DNA from: Blastomussa wellsi
Taxonomy: Eukaryota; Cnidaria; Anthozoa; Scleractinia; Plerogyridae
Assembly (NCBI GenBank): GCA_947652115.1
Contig: OX393570.1
Coordinates: 19,500,090-19,564,089, forward strand
Length of the DNA: 64,000 nt
Reading direction: 5' to 3'
Under the pieces are notes generated by a model, which was not told where the DNA came from, made no database searches, and saw only the letters and a list, made by a program, of their open reading frames with translations. Made by a program: the position numbers and the translations under genes. This document shows, piece after piece, positions 46,699-60,024 of this stretch (position 1 is its first letter; each line of letters begins with the position of its first letter).

Positions 46699-49600
46699 AT
46701 GTCACAGCTACCACCTCCAAACCTTGGAAATTTCACACCAGCTTTCAACATGAGCGGATTTGCGGGATGGCCTTTAGGAACAGTTCCATCAATCTTTGGA
46801 GGACCACAAATTCCTTGGCTGGGTTTTCCTCCCAGATTACCTATGAACTCTTTTACTGCTGACTATCCAGGCTCTCAGTCTAGGCCTGCAATATGGTCGA
46901 ATGCGAATTCTTTGCGTTCTCAACATCACCACATGGTTGCCCAGGGAAGGTCTCAGTTGAAAGTACAACGACAACAGACACCACAGCTTACCAATTTCCA
47001 GGTACTTTGCAGTTTCAGGCCATGTTCACAAAGGACCAGGCCAGAGCCATTTTAAACAAACTGGACCAGATTGGCTTCTGTTTACACAAGATTGTTCTAG
47101 AACCAGTCCAGAACGGATCCAAAACTGGGCCTGTTGTTTTGGATCCATTCTGGACCAGTTCCAGAATTGTCTGAAAAAAACAGAAAGCTTTTCCAATTTT
47201 TGGATTAGATTGATTTCAAACCATTTGGAAGTTGTGTCAGTCGTGTAAACATAGCATAATTTATGAACAGGCTCATCCTCGGTGTAAGAACCTGTGAAAC
47301 TCACCAGTGATGTAAAACAAAGAAGGAAAAGACGACAAAGAACCTCAAAACAATATAGTGAAATAAAGAACACGAAAACAATGGCTCAAAAACAAAGAAA
47401 AAATTCACAGGTTCTTACACCGAGGCAAACCCTATGAAAAAGCTTCATATTTCATGCTCGTAAACTTGTAAATGGAGATTTCTGCTGAAACAAAAACAGT
47501 ACTTGTTCTTGGAAAACTTTTAATTAACAGGGATTACCAACTTTCCCTTGTGGGAGGCGCAGTGGCCTAATGGTTAGTGTGCTGGACTCTGGATCGGACG
47601 GTCCGGGTTCGAGTCCTGGCCGGGGCACTGCGTTGTGTTCTTGGGCAAGACACTTTACTCTCACAGTGCCTCTCTTCACCCAGGTGTACAAATGGGTACC
47701 GGCGAATTTACTGCTGGGGGGTAACCCTGCGATGGACTAGCATCCCATCCAGGGGGGAGTAGAAATACTCTCTGTCGCTTCATGCTTCAGAAACCGGGGA
47801 TAAGCTCCGGCCTGATGGGCCACTAGGCCCGACAGCGGACTTACCTTACCAACTTTCCCTTGGGGTTGTTGATATTGCTGGTTTGCAACCAATTCCGAGA
47901 GATTCAAATGACAATAAGCTTGGTGACCATGTTGGATGACCAAACAAAAGAACTCTGTTGTTCATGTCATCCAACATCGTACTACTGAAGTCTCAGACCA
48001 AAATCTGAAATTTACACACCTAAGAAAGACAATGAGCATCCTCTCCCCTTTCATACGTGCGTCCCCCTGGGGGCAAAATCAACTAACATCTTTGCTGATG
48101 GTCAAAGCTTTCTTAACCTTGTAAGGATAAGAAATTGATAATCTATCAGAAATGGTATTGCAGAAAAAAAGACTGCAACACCCACAAAATCTGGTGGGAG
48201 GCAGAGTGGCCTAATGGTTAGTGTGCTGGACTCCAGATCAGATGCTTTGGTTTCACTGGGCACTGTATTGTGTTCTTGGGCAAGACACTTAACTCTCACA
48301 GTGCCTCTCTTCACCCAGATGTATGAATGGGTATGGGGGGTAATGCTGGGGGTAGCATCCCATCCAGGGGGAAGTAGAAACAAGTGTACTCCTAAATACA
48401 AGTGTACTCCTAATCGCTTCATACTACAGAAACTGGGAAAAGCTCCAGCCTGACTGACCACTAGGCTCATATACAGATCCACAAAATCTGACTAAAATTG
48501 TGGAAGATACATATTTCACGTAAAACCATCCCTTGCCCCTAAAATTTCTTTGTCACCCTCAATACAGACTTGCTGCTTGACAGAGAATGGTCAAACTCCT
48601 ATTTACTGTTTGAGAAACAAAAATAAATCGGATGGGTAAGACGGGTCTTACTGTTGCTCAAATTAGAAGTCATATTGCCCCCATTCACAATGCTGCCACA
48701 AGATGAAACTCACCCATTTTTAAACTGAAATTTCAATACCATTTCATTTGCAACTCACAGTGGAAATGTAATTGTTAGTTCTTGGTTTTATTCAGAAGGG
48801 AAAAACAAATGACAGATCAGAAAATGATCAAGCCTACAGCTGTGATGCCTGTCAAAAGGATTTTACCAGTAAAGAGACACTCAATGCACATTTAGGCTCC
48901 CATGTTCAGGTATGAGTTCAGGACTCAAAAAATATTATGTCTTGTGAATGTCAGTTCATAATTATACGTTAAGTAGATTTTATTGCTGGGCAAGTCAAAT
49001 CTGAGAATTGCTTGTCCAAAGGGCAAGCTGAAATTCAAGTTCGGTTTTGAGCACTGGGGTTAATGCACCTATCAATGTTAAGCCCGTATGGGGGGGGGGG
49101 GGGGGGGGGTCAGGCATGGGGTGGGGATTTTGACATTTTCTGAAAAGATAAGTCATATTCCCCACCCACGGGATAACATAATTGGTCAAAAGTATCAAAA
49201 TCTTCCACTTCTCCACTATTAAAAATGGCGGCCAAGTCAAAATTTCCAGTCAAAATCCCCACCCTGGGGACAAACCTCACAGTCAAAGTCCTGTTGGTAG
49301 CCCAATCCCCCCCCCCCCCTTCGGGCTTAACATTGATAGGTGCATAACTGAAGAGCTACGCTGTTTGTGTAGAGCAAAGTTGTGTGACACAATACAGATT
49401 ACTTGTCAAGAGTTACTTGGCTGTGCTTCCCCTTAACTTTAACTTAAATTTTTATCAGTTGAAATCACTTTCAATTGTTTAGAAGTGATGTCAGTTAGTA
49501 TCTGATTAACCTTTGCATGTTCAGGAAGGCTGTCTTGAACCCCTGGAAGAGCTGATTGTCACAATTACAAATTAAAATGGAAACATTCTTTGTTCATCAA

Positions 49601-52600
49601 GGGTTGGGGGTCGAATGCAAAATGACCCCTTTTCTTAATTCCTTCATTGCATTTCCTACCATTTTCTTGTCTATCCCTCTCTTCAGTATTTTTTAAAGAC
49701 CCAGTATTGGCCAGTGTGCATTGCATGCCTCTGTTACTGTTGTGATTTTCACAGAAACAGAAATTTGTCAAATTCACTGGTTTTGGATCCTGCAAAACCA
49801 AGTAGAAGCTTTCTTTTTGTCAAGAACTGAAACATAAATGAACCAAAGACATAACCTGGTAATCAAAACACAGTCTTCCGCTTGAGGGAACAGCCATGTC
49901 TTAAAATGTCAAATCTTTTTTGCCCAAAACACGACCCAAGCAAACCTAAACCAAGGTGTTGCCTACTAAATAAACCAATTAAAAAGACTGCTGAAAGAAA
50001 CACACATCTACTGACAAGGGCAATGTACACTGTAAACAGATTCTAAAGAGCAGAATATAATTGTCATCTTCAAGAAATTGGCCACCAATGGCTGATACAC
50101 GCAATGCCTACTGGTCAAAACTGGATCTTGAATTATCAGATCATAATAATGAAACATGCCATTATAAGCGTTTTTTTATCACTTAACAGTGTAATTATGA
50201 AGGTTGCACATTCAAGGCTGCCAGAAAGGTCCTCAAACTGCATTGGATTCAGGTTACTAAACCATTAAAATTATTTGTTCCTTATACTGTTGCTAAATTA
50301 CTGTATTTTACATGTAACTCTAGAACCACTGCATGCATGGCCAAATGATTAAAGCATTGGAATCTACATGTAGATTAAACTGTCCAGGTTCAGGCCCTGC
50401 TCGTTGTGTTGTTTTCTTGGGCAAGACGCTTTACTCCATATAATTTGCCTCTCTCCAACCAGGTGTATAAATGAGTACTGGCAAATTTAATGCTAGGGCA
50501 ACCCTCCAAGTTGGGACCATTTTAGTTGCCATGGCAACCAAAATTTTGGAGATGGCGACTAAATTGCAACAAAAGTTGCCAGTTAGCAACTAAAATTGAG
50601 AAGAAGGGTTGCGACTAAAATTTTGCACTGGCGGCCAAACTTAAACAGTTAGTGGCCAAATGGCCGCTAAGGAAAAAAATAAACTTGGAGGGTTGTGCTA
50701 GGGTAGAAAACATAATTCAGGTCTGTTAAATTATTTGGGGAGTTTGCAAATTATAAGTTCTGATGATATACAGGTAGGCCATTTTCAGTTGACGCTTATG
50801 GCCCACCATAATATCATACTTTTGACAGTGAGGCCCTTTTTGTACAATAATCATTCTTTTAACAGTTGAAAGTGCAAGGGACTGGAAAAATGTTAAGTTA
50901 AAATAATTACTCTCAGTTGTTTAGTTTTGAGGATGACGTCAAAGGCTTTTTTAATCGTTCAAGTCTTTGTGACTTTCCAATTTTTAAATAACTTTTTGGT
51001 TTGCTGTTTAGACTCATGAAACAGGCCGGAAGAGGATTAAGCTTGATACACCAGAAGAAATAGCAAAGTGGAGGGAAGAACGGAAAAGGTCAGTTTTTAG
51101 TTTCAAATTGTTTATCTTGCGCACAAATACAGTGTTTTCTGAGGTTGGCTGGATTCCATTGAGACAAGAACTATGAGCCCGAGTCTTCTATGAGCGAATA
51201 GTCAACGAGGCAAAAAACGAGGGCCAAAAATAAAGAAATATTTTGCCTTCAAAGAGGAACGTGTGCATGATCGTTTTCCATTGGCGAATAGAAAACAGTT
51301 AGAGAACCAATCAGATTCACGGATTTCCAGTAGAACACAACTGAGTTTCTACCAATCAAGATTAGATCACTAGTGATAACTACTGACTGAGCTGTCAGGC
51401 CAGAAGGGAGCTCATGTCTTGTTAATAACTGGCCAGAGTACATTGTAAATAAATGTATATGTGACCTATGTTTAATATGAAGGAATTGCAGTGCATTTTA
51501 TTGAGATCCTGACTTCACTAGGCACGTGTTGCACCAATATAAATTCGCTGCAATGATCTTGGCTATTTTGGATCCATAGGCCATACTACGCCACTGGCTT
51601 GAGGGGTTTGTTTGGTCGACCTTTCCAACAAGTGATAACTTGTCTTGATTTTAATAATACTAACTGTAAATTATTTAATTTTTAATTACTTTGTCATTCT
51701 GATAAAGGAAGTATCCAACATTGGCTAATGTGGAAAAGAAGATGGTGGAGGAGGCCAAGAGAAAGAAATCTGGACATGTTTTGAGGACAAAGAATTTCAG
51801 GTACAGACTGAGATTCCCTTAGTGAGGTCACTAGAACCAATGTTTTTGTACTGATAAAAGCCAGGACCTGTCACCAGGGGAGGACTTTCTGTTATTTTAA
51901 TTGTATCGCAGAGGTCACGGGTTCGAATCCCATTGAAGCCCTGATTTTTTCAGGCTTCTTCTTTCCCATTGTTTAAATTGGAAATTAACTGTGATGATCA
52001 TTCTTCACTTTCATTTAGTTACACAGTTAAAAGTAATTTTTGTTTTACTCATTAATAAAAGATATCGCAGAGGCCAGCGTGGACATAGAACATTCCATCG
52101 TGGTGGCCACAATCATTTTAGCAATAGGGATCAGACAAGGAAGGCTTCTGAGAGTTCAAATGACATTGACACAGCTAAATCTCAGAATGCAAAACAGGAT
52201 GAAGATGAAAATAAGGACAGAACATTGCAAAATTCTGTTAGACTGGAAAACGGAGAAGATCCTCTTTCATTGGTCCTTGATGGTTGTTGCAATAAAGAGG
52301 AAGAAACTGGTTAGTGTAAAATAGAAGATATGTTGGTGTATATGACTGCATATTTTATTTTTCATGAACATTACCCTAGTCACAGAGAGCAAAAAATATT
52401 GGCATTCTATCCTGAAAACCCTTAGTGAGGCTAAAATCTGTCATTAACACCCCAAAGCAAGACAACCTGCAATACCATTACTGTCACATAAAGAGGAATA
52501 TTTTCTATAATTTGTGATGCCGACTGTGTGCACATACACTATGCACTCACTTATTGAATGGATGATTCAATTTTTTTACAACAAATGTCAGTGATATGCA

Positions 52601-55600
52601 ACACTTTGAATCAAAACTCCTACGAACGGTTGGCAATAGGATTCCATCAATCAAACCTTATTAATGACCTTAAATGGAAGGTGATTGTTAAATCATTATA
52701 AGTTTTGATTGATGGAAGCCTATTTTCGTGTATTGTCAACTGCTCACAGGAGTTAAGATTCAATGGGTTGCATATCACTGAATTTGATGGTATTAGTAAT
52801 CCAGAGCTTAGTACTGGCAGTCTTCAGCCTTTGATAAATGTGTACTGCATGATTGAGTCTATTGTGGTCCCTGAATCAACCTGTTTTATGAAACGTTTGT
52901 ACAAGCTCTGGAAACGTCACCAAAAAGAGTAGTGATATCATACGATACTGTGAAGATATGGGGAGAAAGTCATACCTTGCACTGAAATTTATAAAATGAT
53001 TCTCATAGTAGCACAGGGTAATTACTTTTCCTAAACTATAAGCTATATTTTTGTTGCAAACTCAGGAAGTGAAACTAAAGAGAGGTTATCTGCACAAGAG
53101 ATAATATCTATCCAGACACCAGAAGCTGGCCCTTCCAATATCGTGTCTGGCACCTCTGCTCTAGGATCCCTGTGCTCAGCATATGCTAGTGATTCTGAGG
53201 ATGACAAACAACCATCAGGTAATAATAACAATATACCATAATAACAATTTTGTGCGCAAATTAACATGATGCTAACAATATAATATGATCTGTTTTATAT
53301 CACAATTGTTTGAGGACGTTTGTGCAAATTTTTTGGCTTGTTGTTACTGTGCACGCAATTCATGTTACAATGTCATGCCACATCATGTATCAAGTGCACA
53401 CGCTGAGAAAAGCCAAAGGGCCAGAAGCCGTTTGTGTGTACAGTAGTTTACTCTCTTTAATGGTTGGAGACCCCTACTTTTTTCCACAATCTGATTTTAA
53501 TTCTCGGCAGATTGTCAAAAAATGAACAAAAATCAATGTTTTTATAACATCAACTGAATAGGAATGAAGGTCAACACTGGACAATTTTTCAAATTTAAAT
53601 AAAATGATGCCTGTTGCCATTGCCTTGGAACAGATCTAGACTTGAATAGCAGTATTAACTATTTGATTATTATTTAAGGAAGTTCGAGAAAAAAAAAATT
53701 TTTCTGAGACTTTCATCACTGTAAGACAATGAGTTACAAATGTCAGAAATGTAAAAAATGTGGGGGTCACTTACTCAGTTTTGGAGATAACATACCAGGA
53801 AGAACACTGAATAGCCATGCTTCGTTAGCAAATATATGGCTACAGTGGCTGCAAGTCCAAAATTATTGCAATTAAATCTCTGAAGTAAATGGGTCTCTGC
53901 CAAATGTTGTCTAAGTGAACCCATTAAGTGAAATTTTTCAATTGAAGGTGTGGTTCTTAAAAGAAAAAAAAAATTCACATTGAGTGACCACATTTCCAGT
54001 TGCCTTATAACGGCCGCAAAAACATGAACATTTTTAAACTTCCCACATTACCAGTAGTTACAATATGCAATGTACACCTGGAGTAAGATATACTGGGAAG
54101 CTGAATTTCAAAACTATGTACATATAAACAAAACTAAAATCAGTAAAAGTTTGCATAGCCATAGCAGTAAATCTTTAATCAACAGAATTAACAACTTCCA
54201 ATAAACACACAGAGTGCTCCCAGAATGAAAATGACATGAAGAAATCTACGAATGATCCTGAAGCTGGAATGGCGATGAAGAACACACCTGAATTAGAACA
54301 CAAGGTTAAACAAGGGACAGGCCGTAGAAAAAGAAGATTTCGAAGGAGATCAAGGAAAAGTATCTCCAAGGTAAGATATTCTCAACCTCGTGAAAAATTC
54401 ATCAGATGTTTTTTCGCCATTAACTCTTTAGTTTATGTTTTGATTGAATAGATATCAAATACTTGAGACATTGTTTCATTGGCTATCTAAACACCTCTAA
54501 GTTTGTCAAAAATACTCTGCTGCTCATGGTACATGATGTATTTTCAACTCTCTTCTCAGTGCTTAGATATCTTAAAGAAACATTGTCCCTCAAGCACCCT
54601 CTTGTCTTAAATGAATTTTTATGGGGCTAAATGTAATTTAGGCAAAGTTAACCTTGATTCAATGGTGTTGGGCCTTGGTAAGCGTTCCACTGAGCGGTTC
54701 AGGGTGATGGTGCATGGGGATGGCCACTCTCAGGGTTGTCATGGATACCTTCTCTGCTATAATGCACTGCTTGGCTCCACCAACTTTTGGGCATAAGTTT
54801 TCAAGCTAATTTATTGACGATGAGTTTGAATTTTGCACTTGTTACTTCTCATTAGGACGTCATGTAGTTTATCTGAAATGTTTAGGGTTACATGTACTTG
54901 GGTGTAAAAAAAATTTTAACAAGGTGTCCTTTTCTTTCAGGCAAATTCTAAATCAATTGGAATAAGGAAGTCAACTCTCTTAGAGAAGGTGAACCTACAT
55001 GTACAATGTATAACAAGATTTGTACATAAATATTACATATTGGCTTACGGATAAGTTAGAAATAAATGATATATACAAGAATGTGACCTACAGTAGTGTC
55101 AAAAACATTCAGTTTTTACTTTTTAACTTTTTACATTGTTTTTACAAGGCTAAAAAATCTTTGAAAGCTTGAACGTTTTTGGCATACCGGTATATATAAA
55201 CAAATTCATTGCTATAAAGCAAAACTCTTCCCATCGGGAATTACCTAACAGAAAAAATAAAAAATCACACAGATGGTCAAATTACCCTGAAGATAGCTTA
55301 ATGCCAAAAACCATGATTTCCTGTCCAGAAAATAGAAATTAATAGGAGTTTTGTTCAGTGATTTATTTGCCAGAACTTCAGCTCCTGACCATAATTTTTC
55401 AATGTGAAAAGGGAAGTGTAAACCCTTAATAAATTGGCAGGAGTCGTTGTGATCCAGTTTCTCCTTACAGTGTCAATACATTTTCAAGTCGACAAGTGAT
55501 ATGAGTAGATAACCAGTAACAGATGTTGATGTACACCAAATTCTCAGAAGTGACATTCAAAGGAAACTTTCTTCTAGTATCATAGGCCTGCAATGTGAGA

Positions 55601-56189
55601 TAAGGCTAGATAATGCCTTCAAATTGGGACAGAAATTCAAACAAATGTACTGTATGTGGTACCCCAATTTCTCAAAACTTCCAAGGCACATAGAAACTGG
55701 TTAGAGAATGTCATGAAAGGTGTGTTTATTGACACATCATTTGCGATGTACGATAGGAAAGATGAACTTATTCATTTTTCTCACAATAGTCACTTTAAAG
55801 TGTCGAATAGCAGCTAATCAACGTGCTATGAACAACAAATAGTATATCAGTCGAAAGGACGTGATCAACACCTTTAAGCGACTCCATCATGAGACAAACG
55901 AATAGAGTTCATCTTTTCTGGTTAGAGAATTTGAGGGCTGGAGAAATTGGAGTGTTTGATCAAAAGAAGGAAATCGGGAGAAAACAAATTTTTGTCTAAA
56001 TTATTGGGAAATTAGCAGGGTTTTCGTTAAAAAGTAGTTAGTATATAGTCAATCAGTTAACACTGATCTGATTTCAACTTTTCTTCCTCACAGCTTTTGG
56101 CCCCAGACGTCCGTCATGAAAGAAATACAATTCTTCAGTGTATGCGGCACATTGTCAAGAGAAACTTCTTTGATGCAGATGTTAATTAA
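46699..56189 (+). CDS. NUFIP1: NUFIP1, box C/D snoRNP assembly factor with zinc fingers
   Basis: RNA-binding scaffold for snoRNP assembly with the R2TP/HSP90 system in other animals. Ten exons: 46699-47001, 48796-48909, 50190-50252, 51012-51088, 51708-51800, 52062-52309, 53066-53218, 54186-54370, 54941-54988, 56094-56189; 1380 nt, 459 residues, all phases consistent. A Pro-rich N-terminus is followed by a C2H2 finger (CDACQKDFTSKETLNAHLGSH). A second Cys/His segment (CNYEGCTFKAARKVLKLHW) leads to the diagnostic RIKLDTPEEIAKWREERK and YPTLANVEKK. An acidic/basic middle ends in RRKRRFRRRSRKS, and the conserved C-terminus is LLAPDVRHERNTILQCMRHIVKRNFF. Introns hold two complete SINEs and several MITEs. 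Confidence 0.94.
47277..47425. repeat. Small foldback element in NUFIP1 intron 1
   Basis: CCTCGGTGTAAGAACCTGTG at the left is exactly inverted at 47404-47425, separated by about 105 bp. MITE-like. Confidence 0.65.
47551..47845 (+). mobile_element. Full-length tRNA-derived SINE with 17-bp target duplication
   Basis: 295 bp. A box TGGCCTAATGG, B box GGTTCGAGTCC, then a conserved body ending GGCCCGACAGCGGAC. TTACCAACTTTCCCTTG is directly repeated at 47534-47550 and 47846-47862, which shows recent LINE-mediated insertion. Confidence 0.92.
48194..48478 (+). mobile_element. SINE copy with 12-bp target duplication
   Basis: Same family as the previous copy, with a degraded B box and a small internal duplication (AAATACAAGTGTACTCCT). 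CCACAAAATCTG repeats at 48182-48193 and 48479-48490. Confidence 0.9.
49063..49345. mobile_element. Foldback MITE with G/C homopolymer arms
   Basis: TGCACCTATCAATGTTAAGC at the left is inverted at the right (49322-49344). Runs of 18 G (49090) and 12 C (49308), then GTGGGGATTTTGAC and GTCAAAATCCCCAC, form inner arms of the hairpin. Confidence 0.8.
50330..50498 (+). mobile_element. SINE remnant interrupted by a hAT-type MITE
   Basis: GGCCAAATGATTAAAGC, TTGGGCAAGACGCTTTACTC and CAGGTGTATAAATGAGTACTGG identify the SINE family. Its 3' part continues after the inserted element at 50696. Confidence 0.65.
50499..50695. mobile_element. 197-bp hAT-type MITE with 8-bp target duplication
   Basis: Ends CAACCCTCCAAG and CTTGGAGGGTTG are perfect inverted repeats. 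TGCTAGGG repeats directly at 50491-50498 and 50696-50703, the 8-bp signature of hAT transposition. Confidence 0.85.
51262..51360. repeat. Dispersed repeat, second copy near 17865-17960
   Basis: Both loci share GCATGATC, TTTTC, a GAATAGAAA/AAATAGAAA block, AGAACCAATC and TGAGTTTCTAC in the same order and strand. Family unknown. Confidence 0.6.
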
Positions 56190-56226
56190 GAAAATACTGT
56201 CAAATGAATGATGTGATGAGTTTGTA

Positions 56227-56249
56227 AATAAATGACAATGAAAAATAAA
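56227..56249 (+). terminator. NUFIP1 polyadenylation signals
   Basis: AATAAA at 56227-56232 and again at 56244-56249, 38-60 bp after the NUFIP1 stop codon. Confidence 0.6.
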
Positions 56250-57505
56250 TTCAAATGGCAACAAACCTTGGCATGGGGTTATTATTGTTCTACCAGTATA
56301 TAAAATAAATAAATGGTTAAAAACACTACAAAGCAAAACCAATTATCATATCTCTCAGTTAGTACATGCGCTGTGGTTCGGTCAATTAACAGGCCGTATT
56401 TTTAAGTGTGGCCTGGTAAATTTAAAATCATGCTCAATTCCAAGATAAAGAGCGAAAATAAACATTGTTACTAACCTCGTTTTCTCGGTCTGTACTGTAA
56501 ATTGCATACACTAGGTTTCCCCTTGGATTTATCCTGCGCGCATTGTGCTTGCCAGGACAATAAATCTAAGCGGAAAAACATCGGCCGTAATTTACAGTAC
56601 AGCCCTCGAACTCAGTTAGTAACAGGTATTTATTGTGCTGGCACATGTATTTGCTTCAGCTTTGATTGGTTCACTGATTGTGTGTCTTGTGATTGACCAG
56701 AGTCATTATTTGGGGTTTGGTTTGACAGCACTCAATTGAAAACTGCCCCAATATTAAACCACTGGAAATAAGTTTACTATCAAAGCGCCACATGTTCAAC
56801 AATGTAAAGTTTTATTGAAAACAAATGACAGACAGAAAAACATTAAACTTTCCAAAATAAATAAAATGGCTACTTGGTAGTGCCTGCTATTAATAGACTA
56901 TAATAGAGTTCCTTTATAAAATTTTCCTATTAATTTATTTCTGTTGAAATGCTATTTTCAAGATTTCATGCAATGTTATTGGATGTTAAAAGATGACCTT
57001 CAATTAGTTATATGACAGACTGAAAACCCTGAAATCATCATAAGCCACACCATCTGATTTTGTATATTCCCTGACTGAGGATATCTTTAAGTCAAGAAAC
57101 TATACAATCCTCGTAGGCTGTAAGAGTGAAAAAAAAAGTACTGTACACCAAGTCAGCTATAAACAGGCTCGTCCCTAGCTAGGCATTACCTAATAGCCAT
57201 GACTGCAAGGCACAACTTTACTAAATAGAAAACAAAACAAGCCCTGGGATTAAGAGATCTTGGCAAGAATTTGATGGAACTATATTCCCTTCTTCTGTAG
57301 ACTTTACTACAATGTACATTGTATTCGTGTCTGACCAAAGGATGAAAATGATGTAATTTCCTTTAAAGGAATCTTAAGTTGACAGATTCTTGTAGTCACC
57401 AATTATGGTAGACAGGCACAAATACAGTTTGAAAATACATGTACATCCTTGAACAGATTTCCAGACATTCCTGTCAGTGTACACTTTAGATTAAAGCATA
57501 TTGGG
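56250..57505. other. Convergent intergenic gap, NUFIP1 and NCBP2 3' ends
   Basis: Holds the NCBP2 3' UTR. An inverted pair near 56485-56515 and 56585-56615 (CGGTCTGTACTGTAAATT against AATTTACAGTACAGCC) looks like a small foldback. No gene seen. Confidence 0.45.
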
Positions 57506-59194
57506 TCATCGTTTTGAGTAAGCCACTGGGGGACTTGTAATAACTCCTGGTGATTGTTGCGCCTTTTTACCAAAGCCTCCTCTACCAGGATCGTAATCAC
57601 TTCGGTACTCGTCTCTCACCTAAATACGACAAAAGATTGACAGAAATGTAAATGCCTGTACATGCTTAAAGTAGACTTGCAAATACTTATATGGTGAGTG
57701 CAATTTTAAGCTCAGTGTATGAGAGGACTAGTCCCTGCAAGTCTGATCATGTGAAATAGGTATTTTTGTACAAAAACGCTAGCTGCAGGGACAGAAATTT
57801 TATCCCTGTGACTTGTCCCATCAATTAAAACTGGTTTGAATTTGTTGGACAAGTCCCTGCAACAAATCGTTTCTCATTTGCATGTGCAAGGAAACAACAT
57901 GTGGAGAATGTGTCCTTGCTTGCCAATGCCTTCAGCCTAAATTTCATTAAGCCACATAGTTACATGGTACTTGGCATGTGCAGTCCGAGTTCAGGTCCTG
58001 GCTGGCGTCAATGAATTGTGTTCTTGGGCAAGACACATAGTGCCTCTCTTCATCCAGAAGGAGTAGCTCTAACAGGGGTTTCAAAATGTTTTCAAGTAGG
58101 CGTCAGCGACTGGAAGAGTAGGCAGCTGTTATAAGTGAGCTTGTTTGTCGCAAGCTGATTGCTCTGACCAGAGTAGCCTGTGGCATAATAGTAAAGTAAC
58201 CGGTGGAACTCTGGCAGTTGCCGGCTTGTTTTGAAACCCCTGCTCTAAGTCAATTTATATGAATATTTCTGAAGAGATAAGGAAATGACTTGGCTGTATC
58301 CAAAATAGTTAAAATTATTGATTACATGTGGTGTGGATATACAATAGAATGGCCCATACATCTTTCTCATGCTGTTTATTATTCTTTTATGCTTATGTTT
58401 ATTGCCTGCCAAACCTCATTTCTGAGTTCAAGTTCTTGTGCTCTTTGTACATGTTGGTGAGCAGCTTAGCATGAACACAAAAGAATAACAAATTCTGAAA
58501 AAGGCCCACTGAATATATTGAAAGGGTGTCTCTGTGAGCTCCAAGTATTTTAAGACAATGGACATAGAAGCCTTCACCTGCCCTCCACTCTTTCCTCGTC
58601 CATACTGACGACCTTCCACAAAACCAGCATCCCAGTCAGTACGGATAATGCGGTCATCGAGTCTGGTGCCATTAATGTATCTCACAGCACTTTGTGCATC
58701 ATCACGGGTGTAATATCTAGACTAAGGTTAAGTTCTCATCTCAGGTTCCTGCTCAACACAGCTCTTTGACTGATAATTAATGTAAAAGCTCTATTAAGCC
58801 CCCTCTACTTTGAGCACAGTCCTCCTCCTCACACTCTTAGTGCATAAAATAGGCATTATTCAACTTAAAAGGATACTCAACAAAGCAGAATCCACAAGGA
58901 GTCTTCTTAACCTTATCCAGACCCATAATTATCCTTTTCAAGTCTCCAGCCCGCGTAAACAATTCATGTATTTGTTCTTCCGTTGTGTAGAATGATAGAT
59001 TTCCAACATACAACGTGGAACTTGTTTCAAGCATTCTTTCAAGCTCATTTCGCGAGCCCTGAGTAAAAGCAAACTTAAATTAGAGCCCTTCATTCAATTG
59101 GAAAGTTACTTAAAGTAAATGAAATGAAAAGGTTAAACAGAAAGACAGTAAGCACCTTAAAATGCTGATCGCGATATGCACTTAATTCCGCCAT
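57506..59194 (-). CDS. NCBP2: Nuclear cap-binding protein subunit 2 (CBP20)
   Basis: Binds the m7G cap of nuclear transcripts with NCBP1. Four exons, 59156-59194, 58877-59058, 58578-58716 and 57506-57619, join to 474 nt, 157 residues; human has 156. The RRM shows RNP2 LYVGNLSFY and RNP1 CGFCFVEY, with [21 protein letters not shown] and [18 protein letters not shown] following. The intron 2 donor GA|GTATCC restores VEYYTRDDA. It starts [12 protein letters not shown], slightly shorter than in vertebrates. A larger open frame at 58428-58685 is only exon 3 read through its donor. Confidence 0.95.
58073..58242. mobile_element. 170-bp MITE, second copy of the CAGGGGTTTCAAAA family
   Basis: Perfect 14-bp inverted ends (CAGGGGTTTCAAAA) and a 6-bp duplication CTCTAA at 58067-58072 and 58243-58248. 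It lies in an NCBP2 intron beside a SINE tail fragment (57975-58065, TTGTGTTCTTGGGCAAGACAC). Confidence 0.88.
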
Positions 59195-60024
59195 CTTGTT
59201 TCAAGATAAATGAGAGGTATATACCTCATTTATGGTGATTATAATATCCCGTCAATATTTGGATGTAAAACCGCTGATCATCCTAATAAAAGTCGAGTTG
59301 TTTATATTTGTGGATTGGGAGGGAGGGGTATGGGGGGTGTGCATTTCACCGCTTCCCGTAAAAACTATACTCTCTCAAAGGCCTTTCCAATATTAACTAA
59401 GAATTAATCAAACTCCAGTTTTTTTGCTGACACTACAACGAATAATTTTCCGATATAAAACCATAAGTTTCAAAAAGTTTCTCTATAAAAGTGGAGGATC
59501 GGATGCAGGTGGCGTACGAAGATTTTCCAGGTTTTCTGTTTTAATTAATTCCTGAGAATTCTTGTTGTTAATTTTACGTGCTACACTCTGAGGCGAGTTA
59601 TGCAAGCTGCATCGGGACGTTTCGACAAAAATGCTCGCAAACAGTCGCCGGTGGCAGGAGAATTTCATGTTTTGTTTTCAGTTCAGCTAATAAATAATGC
59701 AAAAGATGCACATGTAAACTGGATTTCATTTTAACAATTTCGTAGTTTTGAGGCTTAAACATTTTCCCTAAAAGCAATTAAGACCAAGTAAAAAATAATT
59801 ATTTTTCATCGAAATTGTGAATTTCTGTCTCGGGGAAAAGCCACTTTTCTTTGGCGGGAATTTTTTTAACCAATCACAACTTAAAAATAACGTCATTTAC
59901 ATTTGTGGGACATGCGTGGCTGCGTGTTTTGAAAACTTGGATTTCAGGTTTTTCGTTATTGACTGGAAATTTCACCTGCTATTCCTAAAATTTCAGAGAC
60001 AATTTTCACAAAAGTTTAGTTGCG
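59195..60024. promoter_or_regulatory. Divergent intergenic region, NCBP2 and Cys-rich receptor-like gene
   Basis: 830 bp between opposed start codons; expected to contain both promoters. A short imperfect palindrome (GAGGTATATACCTCATTTAT) sits just upstream of NCBP2 at 59211. No gene is supported here. Confidence 0.4.

Noticed and set aside
51890..51960. tRNA gene suggested by a B-box (GGTTCGAATCC)
   Set aside because: No matching acceptor stem, A box or cloverleaf; it fits a tRNA-derived repeat fragment.
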